From: Actinomyces sp. oral taxon 414
GTDB taxonomy: Bacteria > Actinomycetota > Actinomycetes > Actinomycetales > Actinomycetaceae
DNA: 64,000 nt
Direction of reading: 5' to 3'
Assembly: GCF_001278845.1 (NCBI RefSeq)
Contig: NZ_CP012590.1
Span: 1 to 64,000, forward strand
Shown here in pieces: positions 51,282-60,352 of the stretch. The notes beneath the pieces are model-generated. The model was not told the DNA's origin. It ran no database searches and saw nothing but the letters and a program-made list of their open reading frames with translations. Within the stretch, counting starts at the first letter, position 1. Every line of letters starts with the position of its first letter. The position numbers were made by a program, and so were the translations under genes.

Positions 51282-53105
51282 ATGACGGTTCCTGGTCAGT
51301 CCCAGCCGGTTCCCTACGGCAAAACGCCCGAGTCGGGTCATCAGTCGGGTCAACCGAATCAGTCGGGTCAATCGAATCAGCAGAGCTGGCCGGACCTGAG
51401 TGAATCCACGTCGACGTGGCGGCGGCCCCCGCCCGCCCTCGGGCAGTACGGGATTGCGGGGAGGTACAGCACTCCTCCCTTCACCGGCCGGTACGGGGCC
51501 CTTTCCGCCGTCACCGGCGCCGACGGCGGATCTGCGCCCTCGGCCGGCGGATCCGCGCCCTCGGCGGGCGGAGCGTCGCCGTACGGGTCCCCCGCCCGCG
51601 GACCATCCGACTACACCGGGCCGTCAGCGCCTGTCCGCGGGCCGTCCGGCTACGGGTCGCCCGCATCCGATTACAGTCCGCCTGGTTACGGACGGCCCTT
51701 TGACGCGGCCGTCGCCCGGGGATCCTCCGCCCAAGGATTCTCCACTCAGGGATCCTCCGCCCGCGGGAGACCCTCCTACGGAATCGTCGTCAACGGGGCT
51801 CCCACTCATGGGTGGCCTCCTCACGCCCCCGCTCAAGGGCCTCCCGCCACCGGGTCCCGGCCTCCGAGGAAGAGGCGCACGGCGCTGGTGGTCTCACTGG
51901 TCGTAGCGGCGCTCGTCCTCAGCGCCGGCATTGGCGCCGCCGTCCTGGTGCTGCGCGGCAGGGGCGGTGGGGCCGACGACGCTTACAGGTGGTCGCGCGC
52001 ATGGCTGAACGGATTCGAGGAGACGTGGACCCTGGGCGCCCCGGCTGAGCGCGGCGATTACACCTCGGTCGGGTTCGTGGGCGACGATAATCTCTTCCGC
52101 GCGGTCGTCGACAAGGATTCAACCACCGTGGCGGCATTTGCCCTGAAGAAGAAAGGGGAGCCCGATCTGCTCTGGGAGGAGGAGTTCAGCGGAGTCCGCT
52201 CCGGAGCCTCCGTCTGGCAGAACCGGATCGTCGTCGGCAACACCCTGATCGACGTCGACTCCCAGGATCACACCACGGCGCCGTGGGACGCGGACGCCTC
52301 GGTGGGCGTCGTCGGTGAGAACGCGATCGTCTGCGTCGACACGACGTGCGCCATGTGGACACCCTCGCTGAAGAAGAAGTGGGAGGCCGTGATCCCGCTG
52401 GACGGCCAGGTGGTCGTGTGGTCGAGCATGGTGGTGGATGATCATGTCCTGGTGAATAGCAGCGGCGGTGACAAAAGCGTGGACCAGAAGTACGCGGTGG
52501 TCGATCTCGCCACAGGCGACGCGAAACAGGTCAAGAGTTCCAATGGAGTAGCGTGGCCTCTGCGGCTCGCCGACGGGTGGCTTTCCTACGACGGCTACAG
52601 CGGCAGTCCCATGACCATCAGCCTCTACGCGGCCGACGGCACTCCCAGGGAGACGTTCACCTCCGATATCGGGGACAATATCACGACCTTCCCCTGGTCC
52701 CCGGACCTCTTCACCCGCGAGCAGATGCGGCTGTGGCTCGAGGACGCGGACACGTCCTGGGCCCCGGGCACGTTCTCCGTCTCGGAGAAGGATTCTTCGT
52801 GCGAATCCATTGTCGTCGCCGATCAGGAGATCAAGCTCGGCAGTGATAACATGGTGTCCCGGCACGAGGGAGGCCAGTGCCGCGGGATCTTGACGGTCTA
52901 CGTTCTCCTCTACTCGGGGAACGGAGATATTGTCGACTTCTACGGGAATAAGGGCCATCAGCGATTCCTCCACCTCGTCGACATGACCACGGGCCGGTCC
53001 GCGGAGCCGCTGCCCGTCGATGAAAACTCCAGATGCGTCCAAAGGGATGATCTGCTGGTCGTCTACGGGAATAGCGGGCGTATGACCGCCTACCGGCCGG
53101 CGTGA
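51282..53105 (+). CDS. Membrane-anchored beta-propeller-like protein, unknown function
   Basis: A 607-residue protein. Residues 1-200 are a Ser/Pro/Gly/Tyr-rich cytoplasmic low-complexity region with repeats such as GGSAPSAGG and a basic patch PPRKRRTALV. One transmembrane helix follows at about 205-225 (LVVSLVVAALVLSAGIGAAVL). The exported C-terminal 370 residues resemble a PQQ/WD-type propeller (VVDLATGDAKQVKSSNG, LYAADGTPRETF, LVDMTTGRSAEPL) with Cys pairs (CVDTTCAMW). The architecture is common among actinobacterial surface proteins; the ligand is unknown. Expression is probably leaderless. Confidence 0.7.
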   Translation: MTVPGQSQPVPYGKTPESGHQSGQPNQSGQSNQQSWPDLSESTSTWRRPPPALGQYGIAGRYSTPPFTGRYGALSAVTGADGGSAPSAGGSAPSAGGASPYGSPARGPSDYTGPSAPVRGPSGYGSPASDYSPPGYGRPFDAAVARGSSAQGFSTQGSSARGRPSYGIVVNGAPTHGWPPHAPAQGPPATGSRPPRKRRTALVVSLVVAALVLSAGIGAAVLVLRGRGGGADDAYRWSRAWLNGFEETWTLGAPAERGDYTSVGFVGDDNLFRAVVDKDSTTVAAFALKKKGEPDLLWEEEFSGVRSGASVWQNRIVVGNTLIDVDSQDHTTAPWDADASVGVVGENAIVCVDTTCAMWTPSLKKKWEAVIPLDGQVVVWSSMVVDDHVLVNSSGGDKSVDQKYAVVDLATGDAKQVKSSNGVAWPLRLADGWLSYDGYSGSPMTISLYAADGTPRETFTSDIGDNITTFPWSPDLFTREQMRLWLEDADTSWAPGTFSVSEKDSSCESIVVADQEIKLGSDNMVSRHEGGQCRGILTVYVLLYSGNGDIVDFYGNKGHQRFLHLVDMTTGRSAEPLPVDENSRCVQRDDLLVVYGNSGRMTAYRPA

Positions 53106-53283
53106 CGTCCGGATCGCGGCCGCTGTCCGGCGTCCCGGGCGGCGGGCCCGGCGCCCGCCTGGACGACCCCGCTGCACCCGCTGGGCCCGCGGGAGCGCCG
53201 GTCCGGGAAGGACCGGTGCCCGGACCGGTCCCGGGAAGGTTATTCAGCGGGCGTCTTGGTGCATTTCTGGGAAGCGATATTAT

Positions 53284-53640
53284 GAAGGTTATTCTGGGAT
53301 CGTCCGAGTGGTGCTGGTGGGGCTCCTGTGGCGACCCGGGGTGGGGGTGTGTCCAAATCTGCCACAAAGGCGCTCCGGACCCGGATTGGCGGTGAAGAAA
53401 AGCGCGGAATATCAACGTTTCTCTTCCGGCGTTCCGGCTCGATCGGGGTCTTTGTGGCAGATTTGGACAACCCGTCGCCGCGGACCGGCCGGGGGAGGGT
53501 GGTCGTCCGTCTCGGCGAGGTTCATGATGTCGGCGTCGGCGTCGGCGTGGGCACCGGCGAGGCGGGCGGTCGTGGACCGGGTGGATGCCCCGTTCGACCG
53601 TGCCGGCCCCGCCCGAGCGCCGCCGCGGGCCCCGCGCAGG
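53284..53640. repeat. Repeat family R1, copy B
   Basis: Counterpart of 48-395. Inverted-repeat arms lie at 53351-53371 and 53448-53468, with one mismatch that would be a G-U pair in RNA. The loop again carries GCGGAATATCAACGTTTCT. A second GGGAAGGTTATTC, like the left edge of the element, lies at 53232, suggesting a partial duplication of the left end. Confidence 0.75.
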
Positions 53641-53649
53641 CGCCCCGAT

Positions 53650-53745
53650 CCGCGAGAACGTCACTTAACCGCCGAGAACGTCTGCTAGAGGTACGTTCTC
53701 GCGGGTTACCCGGCGATCTCGAGGGTTACCCGGCGATCTCGCGGA
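53650..53745. repeat. Repeat family R3, copy B
   Basis: Shares the loop CTGCTAGAGGT and arms GAGAACGT...ACGTTCTCG with the 21872 hairpin, in which the equivalent bases are GAGCACGT...ACGTGCTCG. The C/G pair there is replaced by A/T here on both sides, a compensatory change. The string GGGTTACCCGGCGATCTCG is then directly repeated twice. I see no gene in 53106-53837. Confidence 0.78.
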
Positions 53746-53837
53746 CCGCCACGCCGCTCCCCCGCCGCCCCGCACCACCGCCCGCTGAATAGCCTTCTTT
53801 GAATAACCTTCCATGTGTCGCGCATCTGGGGGACCAT

Positions 53838-55265
53838 ATGCCTATGAGTAGCGACCCTCAGCCCTCATCACAGCCCTCGTCGCGGAATCCGGTCTTCATC
53901 GGGCCTCCCGGCCCCGCCGCGCAGGCCGGGTTTCACGGGTGGTTCGCCCCCGCCGCCGGTTCCGCGAGCCCCACCGGCCCCACCGACCCCGGCGCGCAGG
54001 CCGGCCCCGCGGATCCCGGCGCTCAGTCCGGCCCCGCGGATCCCGGCGCTCAGTCCGGCCCCACCGGCCCCACCGCCCAGGCCGGGTCTCCCGGGCGGCC
54101 CGTCCCCGACGCGCCCGGCCCCGCCGACCCCGGGCGTGGACGCCGGTCCCCCGCCCGGCGCGTCGTGCGCCGCGCCATCGGCTGGGCGGTGGTGGCGCTC
54201 ATCGGCGTCCTGGCGCTGCTCACCCTCTTCCCCGACCTTCTCGGCTTCGCCTCCGACTCGGCCCGGCTCTCCGTGGTCTACCCCTTCGCCCAGCTCGTCG
54301 CCCTGCGCAGCGGGCTCGTCGTCGGCTTCGGCCTCATGGCCCTCGTCACCGGGGCCTCCGCCCTCATCCGGATCCTGCGCCGCGAGGGCGGGCGCCGCAC
54401 CGCCGCCGCCGCCCTCGTCCTGCTGATTGCCGCCGTCGGCCACGCCTGGGTCCTGTGCTCGCGCGGACTGGGCAACGACGAGAGCTCCCCGGCGGCGCTC
54501 GCCCCCGCCGGCTCCATCTCCGCCGATCCCGCCGACTGGGACGGGGGCCTCACCGTCTTCAGCTTCAACACCCACTACTCCGAGGCCCACAAGGTCGAGC
54601 TCGCCGTCGCCATCCGCCGGGCCGCCGCCGAGGTGGTGGTCCTGCCCGAGACGAGCGCCGAGTACGGTCAGGCGATCGCCGACCTCCTGGTCCAGGACGG
54701 CCTGCGCTACACCGTCTTCTCCGCCGGCGACCAGAAGGACGCCGCCGACCCCACCACGGTCCTGGTCAGCGCCGTCATCGGGGACTACGAGCAGGCGCAG
54801 GCCCCCGCGGGCGCGGGGCACGGCGCCGTCCTGCTGCGCCCGGCGGGCGAGGCCGAGCTCAACGGCCACAGGCGGCCCACGATCCTGGGCGTCCACACGC
54901 ACGCCCCCGTGCCCGGGAGCATGGAGGAGTGGCTGGCCTCCGTCGAGGCCGTCGTCGGCCAGTGCCGCGGCGGGGCCGACGGCGCCGGGCCGGCCCCCGA
55001 GCCCGGCCTCGTCGTCGCCGGGGACTTCAACGCCACGCTCGACCACGCCCCCATGAAGGACCTGGGCGGGTGCGCCGACGCCGGGCTGGAGGTGGGCATC
55101 GGGGGCGTGTCCACCTGGCCGACGTCGTCGCACACGACCCTGCTGGGTTCGCCCATCGACCACGTCCTGGCCGACTCGACCGCCTGGCGCGCCCGCTCCG
55201 CCTCCGTCCTGACCCTCTCCGGCTCGGACCACCGGGCCCTGGTCGTCGAGCTGGCCGCCGCCTGA
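53838..55265 (+). CDS. Membrane endonuclease/exonuclease/phosphatase-fold protein
   Basis: A 475-residue protein. The N-terminal 120 residues are low-complexity, with repeats of the form ADPGAQSGP. Three transmembrane helices (about 125-215) are followed by an exported EEP-fold domain: FSFNTHYSE, VVVLPETSAEY, GVHTHAPVP, VVAGDFNATLDH and the C-terminal SGSDHRALVVEL. Catalytic Asn, Glu, His, Asp and Asn residues of the DNase I/phosphatase fold are all in place. Such membrane proteins are common in actinobacteria, and may cleave extracellular nucleic acid or phosphodiesters. ATG 53838 with TGGGGGAC upstream is the chosen start. Confidence 0.82.
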   Translation: MPMSSDPQPSSQPSSRNPVFIGPPGPAAQAGFHGWFAPAAGSASPTGPTDPGAQAGPADPGAQSGPADPGAQSGPTGPTAQAGSPGRPVPDAPGPADPGRGRRSPARRVVRRAIGWAVVALIGVLALLTLFPDLLGFASDSARLSVVYPFAQLVALRSGLVVGFGLMALVTGASALIRILRREGGRRTAAAALVLLIAAVGHAWVLCSRGLGNDESSPAALAPAGSISADPADWDGGLTVFSFNTHYSEAHKVELAVAIRRAAAEVVVLPETSAEYGQAIADLLVQDGLRYTVFSAGDQKDAADPTTVLVSAVIGDYEQAQAPAGAGHGAVLLRPAGEAELNGHRRPTILGVHTHAPVPGSMEEWLASVEAVVGQCRGGADGAGPAPEPGLVVAGDFNATLDHAPMKDLGGCADAGLEVGIGGVSTWPTSSHTTLLGSPIDHVLADSTAWRARSASVLTLSGSDHRALVVELAAA

Positions 55266-55366
55266 GGCCGCTCCATCCGGCGCCGCCCCGCCCGGGGCCG
55301 CCCCGCCCGGAGGGGTCCGCCCGCCGGGTTCCGCGGGCGCCGCCACGGCCCGGGGCCGCCCGCGGC

Positions 55367-56197
55367 TCAGCGCAAACGGCGGGTGAACCACTCGGTTCCC
55401 AGCCGGGCCACCTGCTCCTCGGCGCTCTCATCGGCGTCGGCGCTGGTGCGGATCTGGACGAGCCGGCTGCCGTCGGGCAGCATGGGGAATCCCTCGGTCG
55501 CCCCGGCCTCGGAGTCGGGGAACTCGTCCGTCAGCGCCCCGTGCACCATGAGGACCGGCCAGGACAGGTCCGCCATGGTGGTCTCGGGGCTCTGCAGCGA
55601 CACGTCCGCGAGGGTCTGCTTGGACAGGACGTTCCACCTGCGGGGGTTGGGATTGTCGTCCACGAGCCGGGTCAGGCCGTGGCGGTCGAGCTGATCGAGC
55701 TGGTCGGGGGAGAAGACGTGCTCCCACAGGATCGACTGCGGGCCCACAATGGCGCCCACGAGCACCGCCGTGCGCACGGACTCGGGCCGGGCCAGGAGGG
55801 TGGCGGTCGCCCCGAGGCCGTTGGCGTGCACACCCAGGCGCGCGTAGCCGAGGCCGGCGAGCCAGCTGGCGGCGGCCTGGAGGTCCTCGACCTCCCCGGC
55901 GAGGGTGATGACGTCGTCGTCTGAGCAGCCCAGGCCGGAGAAGTCGAATTGCAGGGTGGCGAAGCCCTCGCCGCGGTAATGCTCGGCCAGCCGGTCGAGT
56001 CGCCCGGCCACGCCGTGGCGGTCGGTGAGGAAGCTGTGGGCCAGGAGGATCGCCGCCTCGCCGCGCACGGGGACGGTGGCGCCGTGGCTCACGCGCTCCT
56101 GCAGGGTCTCGACGTCGAGGGGCGCGGCGCCCTCGGGCAGCGTGAGCGTTCCGGCCAGGCGGATGCCCCGGGCTGTATCGATGCGGACCTCGGTCAT
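55367..56197 (-). CDS. Alpha/beta-hydrolase-fold protein with degenerate catalytic site
   Basis: A 276-residue protein with the alpha/beta hydrolase order: ILLAHSFLTDRHGVAGRLDR, FATLQFDFSGLGCSDDD, LVGAIVGP, and LSWPVLMVHGALTDEFPD. The nucleophile elbow reads VHANGLGAT: Gly127 (codon GGC) stands where Ser (AGC) is expected, a one-base difference. The usual catalytic His region near the C-terminus (SADADESAEEQV) also lacks His. The protein may therefore be a non-catalytic relative, or the Ser change may be recent. It is divergent from metF. Confidence 0.78.
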   Translation of the reverse strand: MTEVRIDTARGIRLAGTLTLPEGAAPLDVETLQERVSHGATVPVRGEAAILLAHSFLTDRHGVAGRLDRLAEHYRGEGFATLQFDFSGLGCSDDDVITLAGEVEDLQAAASWLAGLGYARLGVHANGLGATATLLARPESVRTAVLVGAIVGPQSILWEHVFSPDQLDQLDRHGLTRLVDDNPNPRRWNVLSKQTLADVSLQSPETTMADLSWPVLMVHGALTDEFPDSEAGATEGFPMLPDGSRLVQIRTSADADESAEEQVARLGTEWFTRRLR

Positions 56198-56472
56198 GGC
56201 CCCAACCTAGGTCAGGCTCCCGGACGCGATCGAGGGGTCGGCGGGGCCGCAGTCCCGATTGCGCTGCCAGCGTGATACGGGCGCTTCGGCACCGGTGGCG
56301 CCCGCGGATCCGGCTCCTCCCGGCGCCGGGCGCGCGGCCCGCGCGAGTGGCCCGGGCGTCCGGTGCCGGCGCCGGGCCCGGGCTCGGGCCCGGCAATCTT
56401 CCGCCCGGTCTGTTTCCCAGTGGGCAGACGCGCGCCCGGGACGCCGCCGGGACCGGTACCCTTACCCTTGGT

Positions 56473-56550
56473 TCCATCCAGAGCGGCCCAGAGACCTGGC
56501 TCGACGACGCCGCAGCAACCCCCCGGGGTGCTACCGCCAGGACCGATGGA
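56473..56550 (+). promoter_or_regulatory. SAM riboswitch (S-box type) upstream of metF
   Basis: P1 pairs TCCATC (56473-56478) with GATGGA (56545-56550). Inside are AGAGCGG, AGAGACCTGGC, GACGACGCCGCAGCAACC and a GGGTGCTACCGCCAGGACCGAT tail split into separate blocks, matching the S-box core (AGAG, GA-rich loop, GCAACC). The ribosome-binding sequence GGAG (56548-56551) overlaps the 3-prime strand of P1, so SAM binding would hide it and block metF translation. A terminator is not visible. Confidence 0.85.
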
Positions 56551-56555
56551 GAGTC

Positions 56556-57764
56556 ATGAGCACGTTTCCCGCCGCCCCCGGCGCCCCCACCAGCCCCGCC
56601 GCGGGCGCCGGCTCCGCCGCGGGCGCCGGCCCCGGCCCTGCCGCCGGGGCCGCGAGCGGCGCCGCGGACGCCGTCGCCCCCCGCCCGCCCTCCGAGCGGG
56701 CGTCCTGCGACCGGGCCGAGGCGGGCCCGGCGGGCCCCAGCCTGTCCCTGGAGCTCTTCCCGCCGCGCCCCGGCCGCCACGCCACCCAGACGTGGGGGGC
56801 GCTGGACCGGCTGCTGGGCGCCGGCCCCGACTTCGTCTCCGTCACCTACCGGCCCGCCTTCGTCATCACCGGCGCTCCTCCCGGCGCCCCCGGCCGGGAC
56901 GCCGCCCCCGCCGCGCGCGTGCGGGTCGTGCGCGAGCGCAACCCCGCCGAGGACGTCGTCGCCCACGTCCTGGCCACCTCCGCCGTGCCCCTCATGGCGC
57001 ACCTGACCTGTATCGGCTACCGCAGGGCCAGCGTCGTGGAGATCGTCCGCGCCTTCCTGGACATGGGCGTGCGCCGCTTCCTCGCCCTGCGCGGGGACCC
57101 GCCGCGGGGCTTCGCCGCCGACGACGTCGCCGGCGAGCTCGCCCACGCCGACGACCTCGTGCGCGTCATCCGCGAGGTCGAGGCCGACTACTTCGACGAC
57201 GGCGCCCGCCACCTCCAGATCGCCGTCGCCGCCTACCCGGCCGCCGCCGACCGCGGCCGCGAGATCGAGGTCCTGGCCGCCAAGCGGGCCGCGGGCGCGG
57301 ACCTGGCGATCACCCAGGTCTTCTACGACGTCGAGGACTACCTGGCCCTGGCCCGCGCCGCCGACCGCGCCGGCGTCGATCTGCCCATCCTGCCCGGCAT
57401 CATTCCGCTGACCGACCTGAGGCGCCTGACCCGCCTGGAGGCCCTGTCCGGGGTGCGCGTGCCGGAGCACCTGGTGCGCACCCTGGAGCGCTCCGCCGGG
57501 GCGCGGACCACGGCCGCCGGCATCGACGCGACCCTGCGCCTGGCCGCCGGGGTGCTCGACGGCGGCGCGCCGGGGGTGCACCTGTACACCTTCAACCGGA
57601 CCCGCCCGGCGCTCGACATCGTCTCCCACCTGCGGCTCGGACGCATCCTGGACGGGCGGCGCCCCGACCCGCTCACCCAGCGCGAGGTCTGGCGCAGCTA
57701 CCTCAACGCCGTGCCCGGCGACGACGCGCCGACGGCCCGAATGCCCGGGGCGGCGCGGCCCTGA
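56556..57764 (+). CDS. metF: Methylenetetrahydrofolate reductase
   Basis: A 402-residue flavoenzyme reducing 5,10-methylene-THF to 5-methyl-THF, the methyl donor for MetE. After an Ala/Pro-rich N-terminal extension of about 60 residues the barrel begins: LSLELFPPRPGRHATQTWGA, FVSVTYRP, LMAHLTCIGYRR, LALRGDPPRGF, FDDGARHLQIAVAAYP, LAITQVFYDVEDYL, ILPGIIPLTDL and HLYTFNRTRPALDI. The start ATG is five bases after the riboswitch. metE follows 161 bases later, so the pair forms a methionine unit under SAM control. Confidence 0.93.
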   Translation: MSTFPAAPGAPTSPAAGAGSAAGAGPGPAAGAASGAADAVAPRPPSERASCDRAEAGPAGPSLSLELFPPRPGRHATQTWGALDRLLGAGPDFVSVTYRPAFVITGAPPGAPGRDAAPAARVRVVRERNPAEDVVAHVLATSAVPLMAHLTCIGYRRASVVEIVRAFLDMGVRRFLALRGDPPRGFAADDVAGELAHADDLVRVIREVEADYFDDGARHLQIAVAAYPAAADRGREIEVLAAKRAAGADLAITQVFYDVEDYLALARAADRAGVDLPILPGIIPLTDLRRLTRLEALSGVRVPEHLVRTLERSAGARTTAAGIDATLRLAAGVLDGGAPGVHLYTFNRTRPALDIVSHLRLGRILDGRRPDPLTQREVWRSYLNAVPGDDAPTARMPGAARP

Positions 57765-57925
57765 GGCCGGGGCGCCCGCCCCGCCCGGCCGCCGCCGCCT
57801 CCCGCGCCCCCGCGGCGCACCACCCGGGCGCCCCGAGTCGCCACCGCCCTAAGCGCCCTGCGACTCCCGCGCCTGTCCTCCAACCCGGCCGGTCCGCCGG
57901 CCCCACCCACGAAGGATCCGCATCC

Positions 57926-60352
57926 ATGACCAACCAGACCCCCGCCGTCGACGCCGTCCCCACGGCCCCGCTGCCGCCCGCCACGATCCTGGGCTACCCG
58001 CGCATCGGGCCCGACCGCGAGCTCAAGCGCGCCGTCGAGGCCCACTGGAGGGGCGACCTCGACGTCAACGCCCTGCGCGAGCGCGCCGCCGCCCTGCGCG
58101 CCGCCACCCGCGCCCACCTGCGCGAGCTGGGGCTGACCGGCGCGAGCGCGGTGCCGGCCGACTTCACCTACTACGACCAGGTTCTCCAGGTCACCACCGC
58201 CCTGGGCGCCCTGCCGCGGCGCTTCGCCGATCTGCGCGCCGGCGCCGGGGCCGACCCCGACGGCCGGTCCGGCGCCGCCCCCGGGGCCCACCCCGGCACC
58301 TCCCTGCCCGGCTTCTTCACCGCCGCCCGCGGCGAGGGGGAGCGCGCCGCCCTGGAGATGACCAAGTGGTTCGACTCCAACTACCACTACCTCGTGCCCG
58401 AGCTCGACGAGTCCACCCCCATCGACTACGTCCCCGGCTTCGGCGCCGTCGACCCCACCGACGGGCCCGCCGCCCAGGTGCTGGAGGCCCTGGCCGCCGG
58501 CGAGGAGGCGCCGCGGCCCGTCGTCGTCGGACCGGTCACCTACCTGCTGCTGGCCAAGGCGTCCGACGCCGCCGCCCCCGGCTTCCGGCCACTGGACCGC
58601 CTGGCGGACGTGCTGGACGCCTACGGCCACCTGCTCGCCGACCTGTGGGCCGCCGGCGCCCAGTGGGTCCAGCTCGACGAGCCCGCCCTGGTCTGCGACG
58701 CCTGGGACGTCCCGCGCGAGGAGGTCCTGGCCGCCGCCGCCGACGCCTACACGTGGATCGCCGCCATTGCCGAGCGCCCCCGGGTGCTCGTGGCCGGCAC
58801 CTACGGCCCGCTCGGCGACGCCCTGCCCGTCCTGGCCGCCACCGGCGTGGAGGCGATCGGGCTCGACCTGGTCGCCGGGGAGCTGCCGCCCGCCGCCGAC
58901 CTGGCCCGCCTGGGCGGCAAGACCGTCGTCGCCGGGGTCGTCTCCGGCCGCAATATCTGGCGCACCGACCTGGGCGCCGCCCTGGCCGTCCTGGAGTCCC
59001 TGCGCGGCGCCCTGCCCGAGACCGCGTCCGTCGTCGTGGCCACCTCCACCTCCCTCCAGCACGTGCCCCACGACGCCGATCGCGAGACCTCCCTGCCCGA
59101 CGACGTGCGCTCCTGGCTGGCCTTCGCCGACCAGAAGGTCGCCGAGGTGCGCACCCTCGCCGTCGGGCTCGCCCGGGGCCGGCAGGCCATCGCCGGGGAG
59201 CTGACGGCCGACGCCCGCCTGCGCGCCGCTCGCGCCGCCCACCCCGGGGTGCGGCGCGAGGAGGTGCGCGCCGCCGTCGCCGCCGTCACCGACGCCGACC
59301 GCACCCGCGCCCCCTACGCCGAGCGCGCCGCCGCCCAGGCCGCGCGCCTGCGCCTGCCCCTGCTGCCGACCACGACCATCGGCTCCTTCCCGCAGACCGC
59401 CGAGGTGCGCGCCGCCCGCGCCGCCCACCGCCGCGGCGGGCTCGACGACGCCGGCTACCAGGCGGCCATGAGGGCCGAGATTGAGCGGGTGGTGCGCCTC
59501 CAGGAGGAGATCGGCCTGGACGTGCTGGTCCACGGCGAGGCCGAGCGCAACGACATGGTCCAGTACTTCGCCGAGTTGCTCGACGGCTTCGCCGCCACCG
59601 AGCACGGCTGGGTCCAGTCCTACGGGTCGCGCTGCACCCGCCCCTCCATCCTGTGGGGGGACGTGAGCCGGCCGGCGCCCATGACGGTGGCCTGGAGCGC
59701 CTACGCCCAGTCGCTGACCGACCGGCCCATGAAGGGCATGCTCACCGGGCCGGTGACCATTATGGCCTGGTCCTTCGTGCGCGATGACATCCCGCGCGCC
59801 CAGGTCGCCGACCAGCTGGGCCTGGCCTTGCGCGCGGAGGTCGCCGACCTGGAGGCCGCCGGCATCCCGGTGGTGCAGGTCGACGAGCCCGCCATCCGCG
59901 AGACCCTGCCGCTGCGGCGCGCCGACCGGCCCGCCTACCTGGAGTGGTCGGTGGGCGCCTTCCGCCTGGCCACCGGCGGGGCGGCGCCCGCCACCCAGAT
60001 CCACACCCACCTGTGCTACTCGGAGTTCGACGTGGTCATCGACGCCGTCGACCACCTGGACGCGGACGTGACCTCCATCGAGGCCTCGCGCTCGCGCATG
60101 GACATCCTGCCGGCCGTGGCCGCCCACGGCTTCGAGCGCCAGCTGGGCCCGGGCGTGTGGGACATCCACTCCCCGCGGGTGCCCAGCACGGACGAGTGCG
60201 CCGAGCTGCTCCGGCGGGCGGTGGCGGCCCTGGGGATCGAGAAGCTGTGGGCCAACCCCGACTGCGGCCTGAAGACCCGCGCCTACGCCGAGACGGTCTC
60301 CTCCCTGCGCCACCTGGTCGCGGCCGCCCGCCGCGTCCGGGCCGGGGCCTGA
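57926..60352 (+). CDS. metE: Cobalamin-independent methionine synthase
   Basis: An 808-residue zinc enzyme transferring the methyl group of 5-methyl-THF-polyglutamate to homocysteine. The N-terminal barrel includes ILGYPRIGPDRELKRAVEAH, MTKWFDSNYHYLVPE and WVQLDEPALVCD. The C-terminal catalytic barrel includes TTTIGSFPQTAEVRAARAAH, DVLVHGEAERNDMVQYFAEL, MLTGPVTIM and QVDEPAIRE. The zinc ligands are in IHTHLCYSEF and NPDCGLKTR. The length is slightly above the usual 750-760. ATG 57926 with GAAGGA upstream is chosen. Confidence 0.95.
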   Translation: MTNQTPAVDAVPTAPLPPATILGYPRIGPDRELKRAVEAHWRGDLDVNALRERAAALRAATRAHLRELGLTGASAVPADFTYYDQVLQVTTALGALPRRFADLRAGAGADPDGRSGAAPGAHPGTSLPGFFTAARGEGERAALEMTKWFDSNYHYLVPELDESTPIDYVPGFGAVDPTDGPAAQVLEALAAGEEAPRPVVVGPVTYLLLAKASDAAAPGFRPLDRLADVLDAYGHLLADLWAAGAQWVQLDEPALVCDAWDVPREEVLAAAADAYTWIAAIAERPRVLVAGTYGPLGDALPVLAATGVEAIGLDLVAGELPPAADLARLGGKTVVAGVVSGRNIWRTDLGAALAVLESLRGALPETASVVVATSTSLQHVPHDADRETSLPDDVRSWLAFADQKVAEVRTLAVGLARGRQAIAGELTADARLRAARAAHPGVRREEVRAAVAAVTDADRTRAPYAERAAAQAARLRLPLLPTTTIGSFPQTAEVRAARAAHRRGGLDDAGYQAAMRAEIERVVRLQEEIGLDVLVHGEAERNDMVQYFAELLDGFAATEHGWVQSYGSRCTRPSILWGDVSRPAPMTVAWSAYAQSLTDRPMKGMLTGPVTIMAWSFVRDDIPRAQVADQLGLALRAEVADLEAAGIPVVQVDEPAIRETLPLRRADRPAYLEWSVGAFRLATGGAAPATQIHTHLCYSEFDVVIDAVDHLDADVTSIEASRSRMDILPAVAAHGFERQLGPGVWDIHSPRVPSTDECAELLRRAVAALGIEKLWANPDCGLKTRAYAETVSSLRHLVAAARRVRAGA

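Noticed and set aside
53106..53280. Terminator after the beta-propeller gene (GGTCCGGGAAGGACC-type palindromes)
   Set aside because: Several overlapping GC palindromes are possible and there is no T-run; no single terminator can be chosen.
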